Of a DNA stretch of 45,740 bases, positions 8,133-18,742 are shown piece by piece. The translations under genes and the position numbers were made by a program. Where the stretch lies: contig CANRDP010000011.1 of the NCBI GenBank assembly GCA_947629415.1, forward strand, positions 1-45,740. Reading direction: 5' to 3'. The stretch's first letter is position 1, and each line of letters starts with the position of its first letter. Origin of the DNA: an uncultured Bacilli bacterium (GTDB lineage Bacteria > Bacillota_I > Bacilli_A > RFN20 > CAG-449). The notes below the pieces were generated by a model. That model searched no databases and was not told the DNA's origin. It saw only the letters and a program-made list of their open reading frames with translations.

Positions 8133-8888
8133 TTATCCCAATAATATATCTAAAGACATCATAAGCAAAAAACCGAAAAGAAATGAGAGATCACGCAATA
8201 TTTTTCGCATTCCTTTTTCTTCGTTAACAAGCTCTCCGATGACGACATAAAGCATTGCTCCCGCACCAAAAGCAAGAATAAATGGCATCCATTTTTCTAA
8301 AGTACTGGAAAGGAATAAACCTATCAGCGCGGCAATAGGTTCCACACTCCCGGAAATAATTCCGTAAAGGCAAGCTTTTTTCGTGGATTTTGTTTCTTCA
8401 AGCATAGGAAATGATGCCGCAGCGCCTTCGGGAAAATTTTGAATTCCGATACCAAAAGCAAGAAGCAAAGGGGTAAGAAAAGAAGTCCAATCATTTCCTT
8501 GTAAGGCAACACCGAAAGCAAGACCTACAGATAAGCCCTCGGGAATATTATGAATTGTCATGGCAAAAAAAAGTTTTTTCCCTTTTTGATATTCTTTTTT
8601 TGATACTTTTTCCATAATTAAATCAAATATCAATATAAACGTTGCACCGAAAATAAGTCCGAATAAAACGGGAATTAAAGGAAGCGTATTTTGTTCTTTC
8701 GCTTGGTTTACCGCGGGTAGCAATAAAGAAAATAAAGCCGCAGCCAGCATCACGCCACCAGAAAAAGATAAGAAATACGATGTATGTATTTGTTTGTCCT
8801 TCTTTTTATGAAATAAAACCGTCAACGCACCAAATGATGTCATTAAAAAAATAAATAGTATTCCTACAAAAGATAATAAATATGGCAT
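8133..8888 (-). CDS. ZIP-family divalent metal transporter
   Basis: A 251-residue protein with eight hydrophobic segments. The two metal-site helices are clear: MTIHNIPEGLSVGLAFGV (TM4) and IGIQNFPEGAAASFPM (TM5). Their HNxPEG/QNxPEG motifs line the binuclear site in ZIP proteins. It imports zinc, iron or manganese across the membrane; the metal cannot be stated. In TM5 Gln takes the place of the first His, as in the bacterial ZupT/GufA branch. It lies 69 bp after the Clp ATPase gene, with GGGAG as RBS. Confidence 0.9.
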   Translation of the reverse strand: MPYLLSFVGILFIFLMTSFGALTVLFHKKKDKQIHTSYFLSFSGGVMLAAALFSLLLPAVNQAKEQNTLPLIPVLFGLIFGATFILIFDLIMEKVSKKEYQKGKKLFFAMTIHNIPEGLSVGLAFGVALQGNDWTSFLTPLLLAFGIGIQNFPEGAAASFPMLEETKSTKKACLYGIISGSVEPIAALIGLFLSSTLEKWMPFILAFGAGAMLYVVIGELVNEEKGMRKILRDLSFLFGFLLMMSLDILLG

Positions 8889-8957
8889 AAATTTTCTCCC
8901 TTTTTAATTTATGCTGTTTTTTTCATTTTCTTCGGGCGGTTTTTTATAATTTGTTTC

Positions 8958-11000
8958 TTAAACTTTATTTTGAACTTTTGTTTCACTTATTTCTATACAT
9001 GCTTTTTTTACTTCTTGTTTTATTAATCTTGCACCGTATTTTGCGTATTCCTTTTCTTCTTTATCTAAGAAAGATTCAATATCCGCAAATTCTACATGCA
9101 TAGCTTCCGGCATGGATTTTAGATAACGTTCTGCAATATTTTTTCTTGCCTTATTTTCTAAATAGGAGAACACAATAATATCATCAAGCCGGGATAAAAA
9201 TTCAAAGCGAAAGCGTTGTTGTAATTTTTGAATCGTTTCATTTTCTTCGGCATCCTTTCTTCTTAACTGCTGAGAAAATAATCGTTCGTCATCAAAACCA
9301 TAATTGCTGGTCATAATGAACATTGCATTGTGTACATCGATAATTCTTCCTTTTCCATCTTGAAAATAGCCTCGATCCAAAATACCCAAAAAGAAATCCA
9401 AAATTTCATTCCCGGCCTTTTCAATTTCATCCAAAAGTATCAAGGAATGCGGATGACTACGTAATCTGCGGACAAAAGCGCTCCCTTCTTCTCCATACGC
9501 TCCTTGACTCGGTGAAATTAATCTTTGCAATGCATAAGGATCCTGATAAGAAGACATATTTAAGCGAAGAATATTTTCCGGCCCGAAAAGTGTATTTCCC
9601 ATGATTTCCGCAACCTTTGTTTTTCCTACTCCGGATGGTCCCAAAAAGAAAAGACTTAACAAAGGTTTTTCTTCTTCTTTCGAACGATATTTTATCGTAT
9701 GTAACCATTGTTCGATTTTTTGTAATGCCCTTTCTTGACCGTAAATTTCTTTTTTTAATTCTTCCATCACTTGGAATGTCGGATCTTTTTTTCCCACTTC
9801 AATTTTATAATACGTAGAAAGTGTTTGATAAACATCTTCGATGGTTATCTTATTTTTTGCTGCCACCAAAGTATTATCCAAAACATCAATTGCTTTATCC
9901 GGAAAATATAAATCGGGAAGATATTTATTGGTAAGATCCACGATTTCATCTAAAACCAAATCACTAATCTCGGTATGATAATAATTTTCATAGAGACCTT
10001 TGATATTTTTTAAAATTTCTTTTGTTTCCATCACCGTGGAAGGCTCTACTCTTATCACTTGAAATCTTCGTTTCAATGGTTTGTCTTTTTCAAATACCTG
10101 TTCATATTCTTCTTCTGTGGTAGCACCGATCATCTGAATTTCACCTCGGGCAAGATAAGGTTTTAAAATATTGGATGCATCGATAGCTCCTTCTGCCCCG
10201 CCGGCTTTGACGATATTATGAATTTCATCAATGAAAATAATGGCATGACCGTCTTCTTTTACTTTTTTTAATATCTTTTTTATTTTTTCCTCAAATTCAC
10301 CACGATATTTGGTTCCCCCTACCGTGGAAGCAATATCCAATTCGTAAATCCTTTTATCTTTTAAAGAAGGAATTGCATTCTTTTCCAATAAACGCGCTAA
10401 TTCTTCACAAATAGCCGTTTTTCCCACACCGGGTTCTCCGATTAAAACAGCATTCGGTTTATTCCTTCTGGATAAAGCATTAATTAATTGCGTTAATTCT
10501 TTTTTTCTTCCAATCAAAGGATCTTTTCCATTTTTTCCCAAAGGATGCAAATCGGTTAAATTATCTAAATCCGAATATCTCTTTTCTTTTTGCAAAATGA
10601 AATTCAGTGCTTTCCAATCGACTTTCATTCTTCGTAAAAGCTCATATGCCGAGCAAGTATCATCCAAAAGAATCATTTGTGCCAATAAAATAGGAGTGAC
10701 AACATCTTGTTTTCGTTCTTTAGCCAAAACTTGTGCTTTGGAAAGAAGGATTTTCAATTCCACTGTATATTCCATATATAATGGTTCCTTCTCTTTTTTA
10801 TCGTATAATGCTTTGACTTTTTTTGCTATTATGTCATAAGTGATTTTTTGTTTTTCCAATTCTCTTGTTAAAGGATGATCTTTTTCTTTTAATATGGCCA
10901 AAAGAATATGTTCGGAACCGATAAAAGCATGATTATAGTGAAATGCAAGGGATTCCGCTAAAGAAATAATTCGCTGCGCCTCTTTGGAAAATTGTTCCAT
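8958..11000 (-). CDS. ClpA/ClpC-type double AAA+ ATPase without middle domain
   Basis: A 680-residue HSP100 unfoldase. Residues 1-145 are a Clp N-domain (two repeats). NBD1 has Walker A GEPGVGKT at 188-195 and Walker B AIIFIDE at 253-259. NBD2 has GPSGVGKT at 454-461 and LILLDE at 520-525. A D2-small domain ends the protein. The coiled-coil M domain that ClpC and ClpB carry after NBD1 is missing, so the layout is that of ClpA. The loop between TSNYG and RFRFEFLSR, where ClpA has IGL and ClpC has VGF for docking ClpP, contains no such tripeptide. It may therefore act without ClpP. No CtsR box is visible upstream; a TACATA-N3-TATGTA repeat lies at 11017-11031. Confidence 0.85.
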   Translation of the reverse strand: MEQFSKEAQRIISLAESLAFHYNHAFIGSEHILLAILKEKDHPLTRELEKQKITYDIIAKKVKALYDKKEKEPLYMEYTVELKILLSKAQVLAKERKQDVVTPILLAQMILLDDTCSAYELLRRMKVDWKALNFILQKEKRYSDLDNLTDLHPLGKNGKDPLIGRKKELTQLINALSRRNKPNAVLIGEPGVGKTAICEELARLLEKNAIPSLKDKRIYELDIASTVGGTKYRGEFEEKIKKILKKVKEDGHAIIFIDEIHNIVKAGGAEGAIDASNILKPYLARGEIQMIGATTEEEYEQVFEKDKPLKRRFQVIRVEPSTVMETKEILKNIKGLYENYYHTEISDLVLDEIVDLTNKYLPDLYFPDKAIDVLDNTLVAAKNKITIEDVYQTLSTYYKIEVGKKDPTFQVMEELKKEIYGQERALQKIEQWLHTIKYRSKEEEKPLLSLFFLGPSGVGKTKVAEIMGNTLFGPENILRLNMSSYQDPYALQRLISPSQGAYGEEGSAFVRRLRSHPHSLILLDEIEKAGNEILDFFLGILDRGYFQDGKGRIIDVHNAMFIMTSNYGFDDERLFSQQLRRKDAEENETIQKLQQRFRFEFLSRLDDIIVFSYLENKARKNIAERYLKSMPEAMHVEFADIESFLDKEEKEYAKYGARLIKQEVKKACIEISETKVQNKV

Positions 11001-11096
11001 TTTGATATTTCCTTTCTACATAATCTATGTATTTGCATTTTTAATTATTTCCCAAATAAGAATTTGTATAAGCTTTTTTTGCCTGCTTTTTTCGAC

Positions 11097-11136
11097 AAAA
11101 AAAGAAGTTGTTCTTTTTTATTCAAACTTCTTTTTT
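11097..11136 (-). terminator. terminator of the sigma/serpin operon
   Basis: On the minus strand an AAAAAAGAAGTT arm pairs with AACTTCTTTTTT across a 15-nt loop and ends in seven T. It lies 28 bp after the serpin stop. Confidence 0.65.
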
Positions 11137-11163
11137 CTTTTCAAAGCGATAGGAAAAATTTTT

Positions 11164-12612
11164 TCAAAGATTATCCACATGACCAATAAAAATCGGTAAT
11201 TTATTCACATCATATATTACATAAATAAAAGGATGATCCAAGGTAACTTCAAATGTTTCTTCTTTGTAACCGGCACTTCTTGCTCCTGCACCTCCGATAT
11301 TTAAGGATTGAATACGGGTTCCGTCTTCATTAAATACGATATGGTTTTTTTGCATACATATTTCCATTGCCATCTCTTGTTCTCCGGAAAATACTTTTTG
11401 TAAATTTTTGTTATTATATTCAAAAGAAGATGCAAGGCCTAAAGATTTTAAAATTTCGACAAAATCAACATTCATACTCATATTCATTTTAGGTACTTTC
11501 AAATCAATAATAATGCTATTTAAATTCTCTATTTTTACTTGCTTTGTGGCATCTTCGATAAATATATTTTGATTTTCCAAGGCACTTTGAATCGTGTTAT
11601 TTCCTTTCGGAGTCACATATTGAATTTGATATCCGTTTTTATAAGAATCGTAAAAACTATAATAATTTTCATATTCATATAAAAGGCCATAATAACTATG
11701 GTGCATAAAAGGTATTCTCTTATTTTGATTATTTGCCATATAAAATGTCTGTTCTGCAGTGTCTTTTTCATAATAAGGAACATTCCATTTTTGTGAAAAA
11801 TAAAGCGTACTGAAAATATAAAATGTCGTCAGATTGTCCGTAGGTATATCTTTCATACTTATAAAAGAATCTTCTTGCATCTTTTCGTTTATCCATTGAA
11901 GCATCATCGAAACATCTTTTTCATTTTGAAAATCCATTTGGAAAGCTTCGACATAGTCGCTTGTTAAAATATCAAGATAAGAAGAATTTAATTCGTAACG
12001 ATTGGTGAAAAAAGCTCCATGATACATTTGCGTTGTTCCGTTATTTTGTATCAAAAAATTATTTTCATATGTTTTTTTATAATCGGCATCCCGATGAGAA
12101 AAATCCAATCCCAAAAGTTGATTGAATGAAGCAACATCATTTTCTTCATAGCCTGCCGAAAACATATGAAGATTACCATAAAGATTCAAGGGAGAATATC
12201 CGAAGTTCAAAATATTTTTCCCTTCTTTTTCTATGGCATAGGTAAAATTTAAATAAGCATTTTTAAATTCATCGGTTATTTTCAATTCTTTGTAATTTGT
12301 ATTCGGATATTGTACTTCGTTTAACGCTTTAAAACTGCTTGTTTCTATTTTCCTTTTTTCACTTAACGTATACGATTTATCATATAATCGTGCCGTGTCT
12401 TCTATTTTTACAAATACCGATAGAAAGAAAATAATGGGAATAAGAAGTACAATAATCAAAGTAAATGTGGCAAATTGCAAAGTTCTTTTTAATGGTGAAA
12501 CCGGTGCTTTTACTTTATGTTCATTGGCTTTAAATTGATGAGCATCGAATTTCTTTTCCATTTGAAAAGAATGAGTAAAATCCGCATAAAATTTTTTCTT
12601 GGCACTACGCAT
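11164..12612 (-). CDS. membrane-anchored serpin, predicted partner of the ECF sigma factor
   Basis: A basic cytosolic segment (1-45) and one membrane helix (~46-69) precede a serpin fold. Serpin marks: FSTLYFSQKWNVPYYEKDT (breach region), FNEDGT (hinge), and the C-terminus DHPFIYVIYDVNKLPIFIGH. Serpins trap proteases by a large conformational change. Counting from hinge Glu429 (P17) with Gly431 as P15, P1-P1' would be Arg445-Ser446, suiting a trypsin-like target. P12-P9 are I-Q-S-L, not small Ala, so inhibition is uncertain. The ATG overlaps the sigma gene by 8 nt, the place where anti-sigma genes sit, with AGGAG as RBS. An N-terminal anti-sigma role is inferred; no zinc-binding HxxxCxxC motif is seen. 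Confidence 0.8.
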   Translation of the reverse strand: MRSAKKKFYADFTHSFQMEKKFDAHQFKANEHKVKAPVSPLKRTLQFATFTLIIVLLIPIIFFLSVFVKIEDTARLYDKSYTLSEKRKIETSSFKALNEVQYPNTNYKELKITDEFKNAYLNFTYAIEKEGKNILNFGYSPLNLYGNLHMFSAGYEENDVASFNQLLGLDFSHRDADYKKTYENNFLIQNNGTTQMYHGAFFTNRYELNSSYLDILTSDYVEAFQMDFQNEKDVSMMLQWINEKMQEDSFISMKDIPTDNLTTFYIFSTLYFSQKWNVPYYEKDTAEQTFYMANNQNKRIPFMHHSYYGLLYEYENYYSFYDSYKNGYQIQYVTPKGNNTIQSALENQNIFIEDATKQVKIENLNSIIIDLKVPKMNMSMNVDFVEILKSLGLASSFEYNNKNLQKVFSGEQEMAMEICMQKNHIVFNEDGTRIQSLNIGGAGARSAGYKEETFEVTLDHPFIYVIYDVNKLPIFIGHVDNL

Positions 12613-13138
12613 CCTTTTTCTCCTTTCTGTAATGAAGTTTAATCTTTTTTATAGCACGATAATATTTTGAAGAAATAGCATCTTGGGAAACATTTTTTTC
12701 TTCTGCGATTTCTTTGAATGTAAAACCATAATATGTATGTAAAACAATGATTTCGATTTCTTCTTCCGTTAAAAATTTTTTGAACTGTTCAATTCGTTCT
12801 TCATAATCGTCTTTATTTTTTTCTTCCGTTTCTATTTCCGGATTCCAATGTATTGTTTTTTCTTTTTCCTTTATTAAATCACGACAAAGATTTTTACATA
12901 TTGTCGTCAAATAATATTTCACAATATCCCCGTTTGTTATTTTATTTTTGTATTCAAAAAAACGTAAAAACGTCATGGAAACAATATCTTCTGCATCTTC
13001 TTTATGACGCACTTCTTTTAAAGCCAAATAAAAAAGAAGTGGCGCATATTTTTGATAAAAACAATGAAAAGCAAATTCCATCTTCTTTTGAGATGTGGAA
13101 CAAAAGGCTTTCAACAATTTTTTATCGCTTCTCATCAT
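12605..13138 (-). CDS. ECF-type RNA polymerase sigma factor
   Basis: A 177-residue group-4 sigma factor. Region 2 is at ~25-95 (EDAEDIVSMTFLRFFEY, with the conserved AEDIV core that binds the -10 DNA and core polymerase). Region 4 is at ~120-175, with the helix-turn-helix FTFKEIAEEKNVSQDAISSK. Between them is a short acidic linker. No region 1 or 3. I chose ATG 13136-13138, which has AAGGG 9 nt upstream; a TTG two codons earlier would be too close to the RBS. Its stop overlaps the serpin start, so both are co-transcribed and translationally coupled. It probably directs its own operon; the target promoter is not recognised. Confidence 0.88.
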   Translation of the reverse strand: MMRSDKKLLKAFCSTSQKKMEFAFHCFYQKYAPLLFYLALKEVRHKEDAEDIVSMTFLRFFEYKNKITNGDIVKYYLTTICKNLCRDLIKEKEKTIHWNPEIETEEKNKDDYEERIEQFKKFLTEEEIEIIVLHTYYGFTFKEIAEEKNVSQDAISSKYYRAIKKIKLHYRKEKKDA

Positions 13139-13316
13139 AGCCAAATACCCTTGACATTAAATAAGACATTATTTTTTTCTTTTTTCGTCGTTTTTTTTAT
13201 TTTTTTCAAAGAAGAGAAGTAACTCTTCTCTATGAAATTTTGAAAACTATTCTTATTTTGTATCATCAATTTCGAAAGTATAACCGAATGAATTCCAACG
13301 AATTCTCAATTGTTTT

Positions 13317-14837
<1,521 letters not shown>

Positions 14838-14885
14838 CTATCATGTTTTTATCTTTTATCCAAATGGAAAGGGAATTTCCGAATA

Positions 14886-14928
14886 AATAAAAAACCGATA
14901 AATATTTTTTTTATATCTTATCGGTTTT
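14886..14928 (-). terminator. terminator after the 106-aa gene
   Basis: AAAACCGATAA and TTATCGGTTTT form an 11-bp stem; six T follow on the minus strand. It separates this gene from lysS, so lysS should have its own promoter. Confidence 0.75.
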
Positions 14929-14960
14929 ACAGAATACTTTTTATTTCTTTAACTTCTTTA

Positions 14961-15281
14961 TCAAAGTCTATCTGCTTTATCAATAATCATTTCCACGACT
15001 TGTTGAAAATATTTTTCCACTTCTTTTGATAGGTCACTATAATTTGCATTATGTTCCCATTCTGTCGCAGATGAATTACGATCAAGTTGTTTTCTTCGAG
15101 CGCAAATTGCCTGCAATTCTTGACATAATCTCGGAGACCATTCTTTAATATAAGCCGCAGTCACATTGTATGTGACATCAAAAACGTCTTTATCCTTTCT
15201 TTTGCAAAGTTCTTGAATTTGCTCTTTTCGAATGACGACCATACGTAATTTTTCTTTCAATTCATTCACAGTATATGCCAT
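14961..15281 (-). CDS. small helical protein of unknown function
   Basis: A 106-residue, charged, mostly helical cytosolic protein with no signal or membrane segment. Residues 1-35 (VNELKEKLRMVVIRKEQIQE) and 65-105 look like coiled coils; Cys residues at 26, 54 and 60 have no clear metal-site spacing. No family was recognised. It is a single-gene unit: a good sigma-A promoter with a palindrome at the expected start site lies upstream, and a strong terminator lies downstream. The AAAGGAA RBS supports the ATG. Its place between dusB and lysS is not conserved in Bacillus. Confidence 0.7.
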   Translation of the reverse strand: MAYTVNELKEKLRMVVIRKEQIQELCKRKDKDVFDVTYNVTAAYIKEWSPRLCQELQAICARRKQLDRNSSATEWEHNANYSDLSKEVEKYFQQVVEMIIDKADRL

Positions 15282-15345
15282 GATATTGTTCCTTTCTTAT
15301 CGATTCATATCCTGATGTGAAAATTTTTTTCTTTCTTTTTTCATT

Positions 15346-15390
15346 AGGATATCCTTAAAAAAATCATAACATTTTTCCTTTTTTTGTCAA
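15346..15390 (-). promoter_or_regulatory. sigma-A promoter with palindrome at the start site
   Basis: On the minus strand TTGACA (15385-15390) and TATGAT (15363-15368) are 16 bp apart. AGGATATCCT (15346-15355), a perfect palindrome, follows at the expected transcription start. A half-site ATATCCT recurs at 15307-15313. This suggests repressor control of the 106-aa gene. Confidence 0.6.
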
Positions 15391-15489
15391 TGCATAAAAT
15401 GAAAAACTACCTTACTTTCTTTAGTATACGGTGTTTTAACTCTTTTTTACTTATTTTAATGCAATATTTCAAATTTCAAAAACTTTTTC

Positions 15490-16455
15490 CTATCCTTTTA
15501 TAATACTCAAGGCTTTATATAAATCTTCCTCTTTTTCCATTTTTGTCAGAGCAATGCGCGTTTCTTTTGAATACGCAAATCCTTTAAAATATAAAGGTGC
15601 AACCGATCGCAATTCATGAAGAGCCTTATATTCTCCTTTCAATTTTTTTAAGGCAAAATAATGCTCCATACAAAATTCTTTTTGTTTTTCCAATGTGGGT
15701 TTTTTTAAAAGAATTCCTTCTTTTAAATAACTATCGACCCGATGAAAAATATCCGGATCCCCTAAAGAGGCACGACCAATCATAACGAAATCCGCGTGGG
15801 TTTCATCCAACAATTCTTTGGCTTTCTGTGGTGAATCAATATCACCATTGATTGCTAAAGGAATATGAATTTCTTCCTTTATTTTTTTCGCATATTCATG
15901 ATTTGCTTTTCCCGCATAAAAATCCTGACGGGTTCTTCCATGAACCGCTAAAAGAGAAATTCCTGCTCTTTCCAACCTTTTTGCTATTTCCACACAATTG
16001 ATACTATCTTTTGACCACCCCAAACGAATTTTGGCAAAAACGGGAATAGGAGAGATTTGCACTAAAGAAGTCATCATATCCTCAAGTTCATCTTCCCTTT
16101 CTTTTTTTAACCAACTGGAACCGGCATTTCCTTTAATTACTTTATTTACGGGACATCCTAAATTAACATCCAAAAAATCACACTGTGCACGATGAAATAG
16201 AATTTTTGCCCCTTCTAAAATGGTTTCTTTCTTACCACCGAAAATTTGCAAAGCCAGTGGATGATCTTCGATATCTTCATCCAACATAGAAAGTGTTTCC
16301 TTATTTTGATAAATCAAGCCGCAATCGGAAATCATTTCCGAGACGCAAAAAGCAGCTCCGGACTTTAATAAAATCTTTCGATAAGCCGAATTGGTATATC
16401 CCGCTAATGGCGCTGCGATCACTTGCCCTTGTAATTCAACATTTCCGATTTTCAT
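15490..16455 (-). CDS. dusB: tRNA-dihydrouridine synthase B
   Basis: An FMN enzyme that reduces uridine to dihydrouridine in the tRNA D-loop. The N-terminal TIM barrel starts with VIAAPLAGYTNSAYRKI. The catalytic Cys is in NLGCPVNKVIKGNAGSSWLK, and AVHGRTRQDFYAGKA and MIGRASLGDP complete the flavin and RNA site. At 321 residues it has normal length with a C-terminal helical recognition domain. As in Bacillus, dus lies between ftsH and lysS, although the folate genes in between are absent. No clear RBS is seen: the ftsH terminator hairpin ends only ~8 nt before the ATG. Confidence 0.93.
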   Translation of the reverse strand: MKIGNVELQGQVIAAPLAGYTNSAYRKILLKSGAAFCVSEMISDCGLIYQNKETLSMLDEDIEDHPLALQIFGGKKETILEGAKILFHRAQCDFLDVNLGCPVNKVIKGNAGSSWLKKEREDELEDMMTSLVQISPIPVFAKIRLGWSKDSINCVEIAKRLERAGISLLAVHGRTRQDFYAGKANHEYAKKIKEEIHIPLAINGDIDSPQKAKELLDETHADFVMIGRASLGDPDIFHRVDSYLKEGILLKKPTLEKQKEFCMEHYFALKKLKGEYKALHELRSVAPLYFKGFAYSKETRIALTKMEKEEDLYKALSIIKG

Positions 16456-16462
16456 ATTATGA

Positions 16463-16494
16463 CAAAAAAGAAAGAGGTTTTTATTCCTCTTTCT
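16463..16494 (-). terminator. terminator of ftsH, overlapping its stop codon
   Basis: AGAAAGAGG and CCTCTTTCT form a 9-bp stem with an 8-nt loop, followed by six T on the minus strand. dusB starts only 8 nt beyond, so read-through or attenuation must supply dusB message unless an unseen promoter exists. Confidence 0.6.
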
Positions 16495-18580
16495 TATCTT
16501 CCTTTTGTGGTTCCGCTTTTTCTTCTTGCTTTGGTTCTATTAAGGATTCCTGTTCTTTTTTCATTTCCGAGGATTTCTTTTTTTCTTCTTCCATTGCCTT
16601 GAAATCTTCATCCGTCGGAAGTCTACGTTCTTTTAGCAAGAAGGAAATCTGTTCCGCATTCAAAGTTTCATTTTCCATTAAAGCATTGGCAATCAAAGTA
16701 ACATCTTCTTTGTTTTCACAAATTAATTCCACTGCCTTTTCATGTGCTTTTTCAACAATAGCACGAATTTCTTTATCAATTTCAAAAGCAATTTGCGCGG
16801 AAAAATTCTTCTGATTTGAGGTATAATCTCTACCTAAGAAAACCGAATCGCTATTACTTTCATATTGAATAGGACCCAAAGGAGACATTCCGTATTGTGT
16901 CACCATTGCTCTTGCAATTCGCGTTGCTACTTCTATATCGTTGGAAGCTCCCGTTGAAACATCATCGAAAAATACTTCTTCGGAAGAACGACCACCAAGA
17001 TATCCGACAATCCGGGCAAATAATTCTTCTTTCGTAACAAGGAAACGATCTTCTTCCGGTGTCATTAAGACATGACCGCCGGTTCTTCCTCTTGGAACAA
17101 TAGTCACTTTTTGCACGACATCACTATGCGGAAATCTTAAACCGATCATAGCATGTCCCGCTTCATGGAAAGCCACCGTTTTCTTTTCATGTTCCGTCAA
17201 ACTCTTTGTCGTTTTTGCCGGACCGGCAATACGACGATCAATGGCTTCATCAATTTCTTTCGTCGTAATCATATTCTTCTTTCCCCGTACCGCCAAAATG
17301 GCTGCTTCATTCAAAACATTCGCCAAATCCGCACCGGAAAAACCTACCGTACGTTTTGCAATATTGGAAAAATCTACCGAAGCATCAATGATTTTATTTC
17401 TGGCATGAACTTTCAAAATAGCTTCACGTCCGTTTTTATCCGGTAAATCAACCGTAATTTGACGATCAAAACGTCCAGCTCTTAATAACGCAGGATCCAA
17501 AACATCGTCTCGGTTGGTCGCCGCAATAACAATAATTCCAGAATTATCCGAGAAACCATCCATTTCGACCAATAGTTGATTTAATGTTTGTTCTCTTTCA
17601 TCATTTCCGCCACCAAGACCGGCGCCTCTTTGTCTGCCGACAGCATCGATTTCATCAATAAAAATCAAACATGGCGCAGTTTGTTTTGCTTTTTTGAACA
17701 TATCCCGAACTCTGCCGGCACCAACACCGACAAACATTTCGACAAAATCTGAGCCGGAAATACTATAAAAAGGAACTTTCGCTTCGCCGGCAACAGCTTT
17801 GGCCAAAAGGGTTTTTCCTGTTCCCGGAGGTCCAACCAAAAGAACACCTTTTGGAATTTTAGCACCGAATTTAGAATATTTTTCCGGTTGTTTCAGATAA
17901 TCCACCAATTCAATCATTTCGGCCTTTTCTTCTTCGCAACCGGCAACATCATCAAAATGAACATTGGAAGCATCTTCTCTTCTTGCACGGGAACGATTAA
18001 AATCCATCGCGGAATTATTGGATTTATTAATGGTAGATCCCAAACGGGAAATCATAATTCCGCCGATAATAAGAATACCACCGAACAAAAGAATTGTCGG
18101 TAAATAATCCATAATACCATTGGATGCATAAGGATCCGTACGGGATAAAACTTGTGCATTATAATAAACGGAACCATCGGAATTCGTACGATCGGTCAAA
18201 ACAATATCCAAAATTGTCCAGTTGATATCGGACAAAGTTATTTCCGAATAGAAAGCATAGCGCTCCGGCTGATTATTCGCATTTTCCAAAACCACGGTAC
18301 CGGATAAAGCAATACGATCACGATAGGTAGCAACATTTAATTGTAAAATTTCTTCTTTCCATAAAAAAGAATCTCGGGCTCGTTCTCCTGTAGTTTTTTC
18401 ATTTCCGAGAACATTACCGTCACTATCATATTCATAGGCCGTAGAAACAATTCTACTTTCCTCAACTTGAATTTGAGACATTCCGCTTTGACGTCCCCAA
18501 AAAAGGATTATGACACCGATAATTGCAATAATCAGTAAATACGGGGTAATATAGGCAAGCCAACTATTTTTCTTTTTCAT
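16481..18580 (-). CDS. ftsH: ATP-dependent membrane zinc protease FtsH
   Basis: FtsH is a hexameric membrane protease that degrades misfolded membrane proteins and regulators. TM1 is at about residues 7-28, an extracytoplasmic domain follows, and TM2 is at ~155-175. The AAA domain has GPPGTGKT, Walker B LIFIDE and the pore loop MFVGVGA; the second region of homology is [20 protein letters not shown]. The protease site HEAGH supplies the zinc ligands. The Glu/Lys-rich tail is disordered. I place the start at ATG 18578-18580, because GGAGGTGGCAA is directly upstream; a longer frame would bury this RBS. The promoter has a CIRCE operator, so HrcA control is expected. Confidence 0.96.
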   Translation of the reverse strand: MKKKNSWLAYITPYLLIIAIIGVIILFWGRQSGMSQIQVEESRIVSTAYEYDSDGNVLGNEKTTGERARDSFLWKEEILQLNVATYRDRIALSGTVVLENANNQPERYAFYSEITLSDINWTILDIVLTDRTNSDGSVYYNAQVLSRTDPYASNGIMDYLPTILLFGGILIIGGIMISRLGSTINKSNNSAMDFNRSRARREDASNVHFDDVAGCEEEKAEMIELVDYLKQPEKYSKFGAKIPKGVLLVGPPGTGKTLLAKAVAGEAKVPFYSISGSDFVEMFVGVGAGRVRDMFKKAKQTAPCLIFIDEIDAVGRQRGAGLGGGNDEREQTLNQLLVEMDGFSDNSGIIVIAATNRDDVLDPALLRAGRFDRQITVDLPDKNGREAILKVHARNKIIDASVDFSNIAKRTVGFSGADLANVLNEAAILAVRGKKNMITTKEIDEAIDRRIAGPAKTTKSLTEHEKKTVAFHEAGHAMIGLRFPHSDVVQKVTIVPRGRTGGHVLMTPEEDRFLVTKEELFARIVGYLGGRSSEEVFFDDVSTGASNDIEVATRIARAMVTQYGMSPLGPIQYESNSDSVFLGRDYTSNQKNFSAQIAFEIDKEIRAIVEKAHEKAVELICENKEDVTLIANALMENETLNAEQISFLLKERRLPTDEDFKAMEEEKKKSSEMKKEQESLIEPKQEEKAEPQKEDKKEE

Positions 18581-18714
18581 TTGCCACCTCCATGGCTCTG
18601 ATAACATTTTTCATTATCAGTTTATTCGCATTCAAGATTCATCATACATCATCTTTAGTTTTTACACTTTTTTGATTTTTACAGCGCGAAATCTTTTTAC
18701 AAAAGATATATTTA

Positions 18715-18742
18715 AATATAGCACACATTTTAGCACTGTCAA
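18715..18742 (-). promoter_or_regulatory. ftsH promoter (sigma-A)
   Basis: TTGACA (18737-18742) and TATATT (18715-18720) are 16 bp apart on the minus strand. The -35 box lies inside the CIRCE element, so HrcA binding would block polymerase. The leader to ftsH is ~130 nt. Confidence 0.65.

Noticed and set aside
11017-11031. TACATA-N3-TATGTA as a heat-shock operator of the Clp gene
   Set aside because: It matches neither CtsR nor CIRCE and may simply be the -10 region; only noted in the gene entry.
13213-13231. Hairpin AGAGAAG-N5-CTTCTCT between the sigma gene and lysS
   Set aside because: No T tract follows on either strand, so I do not call it a terminator.
13250-13316. Short open frame after lysS (QLRIRWNSFGYTFEIDDTK)
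   Set aside because: About 20 codons, no RBS and no proper start; looks coding-like but cannot be supported.
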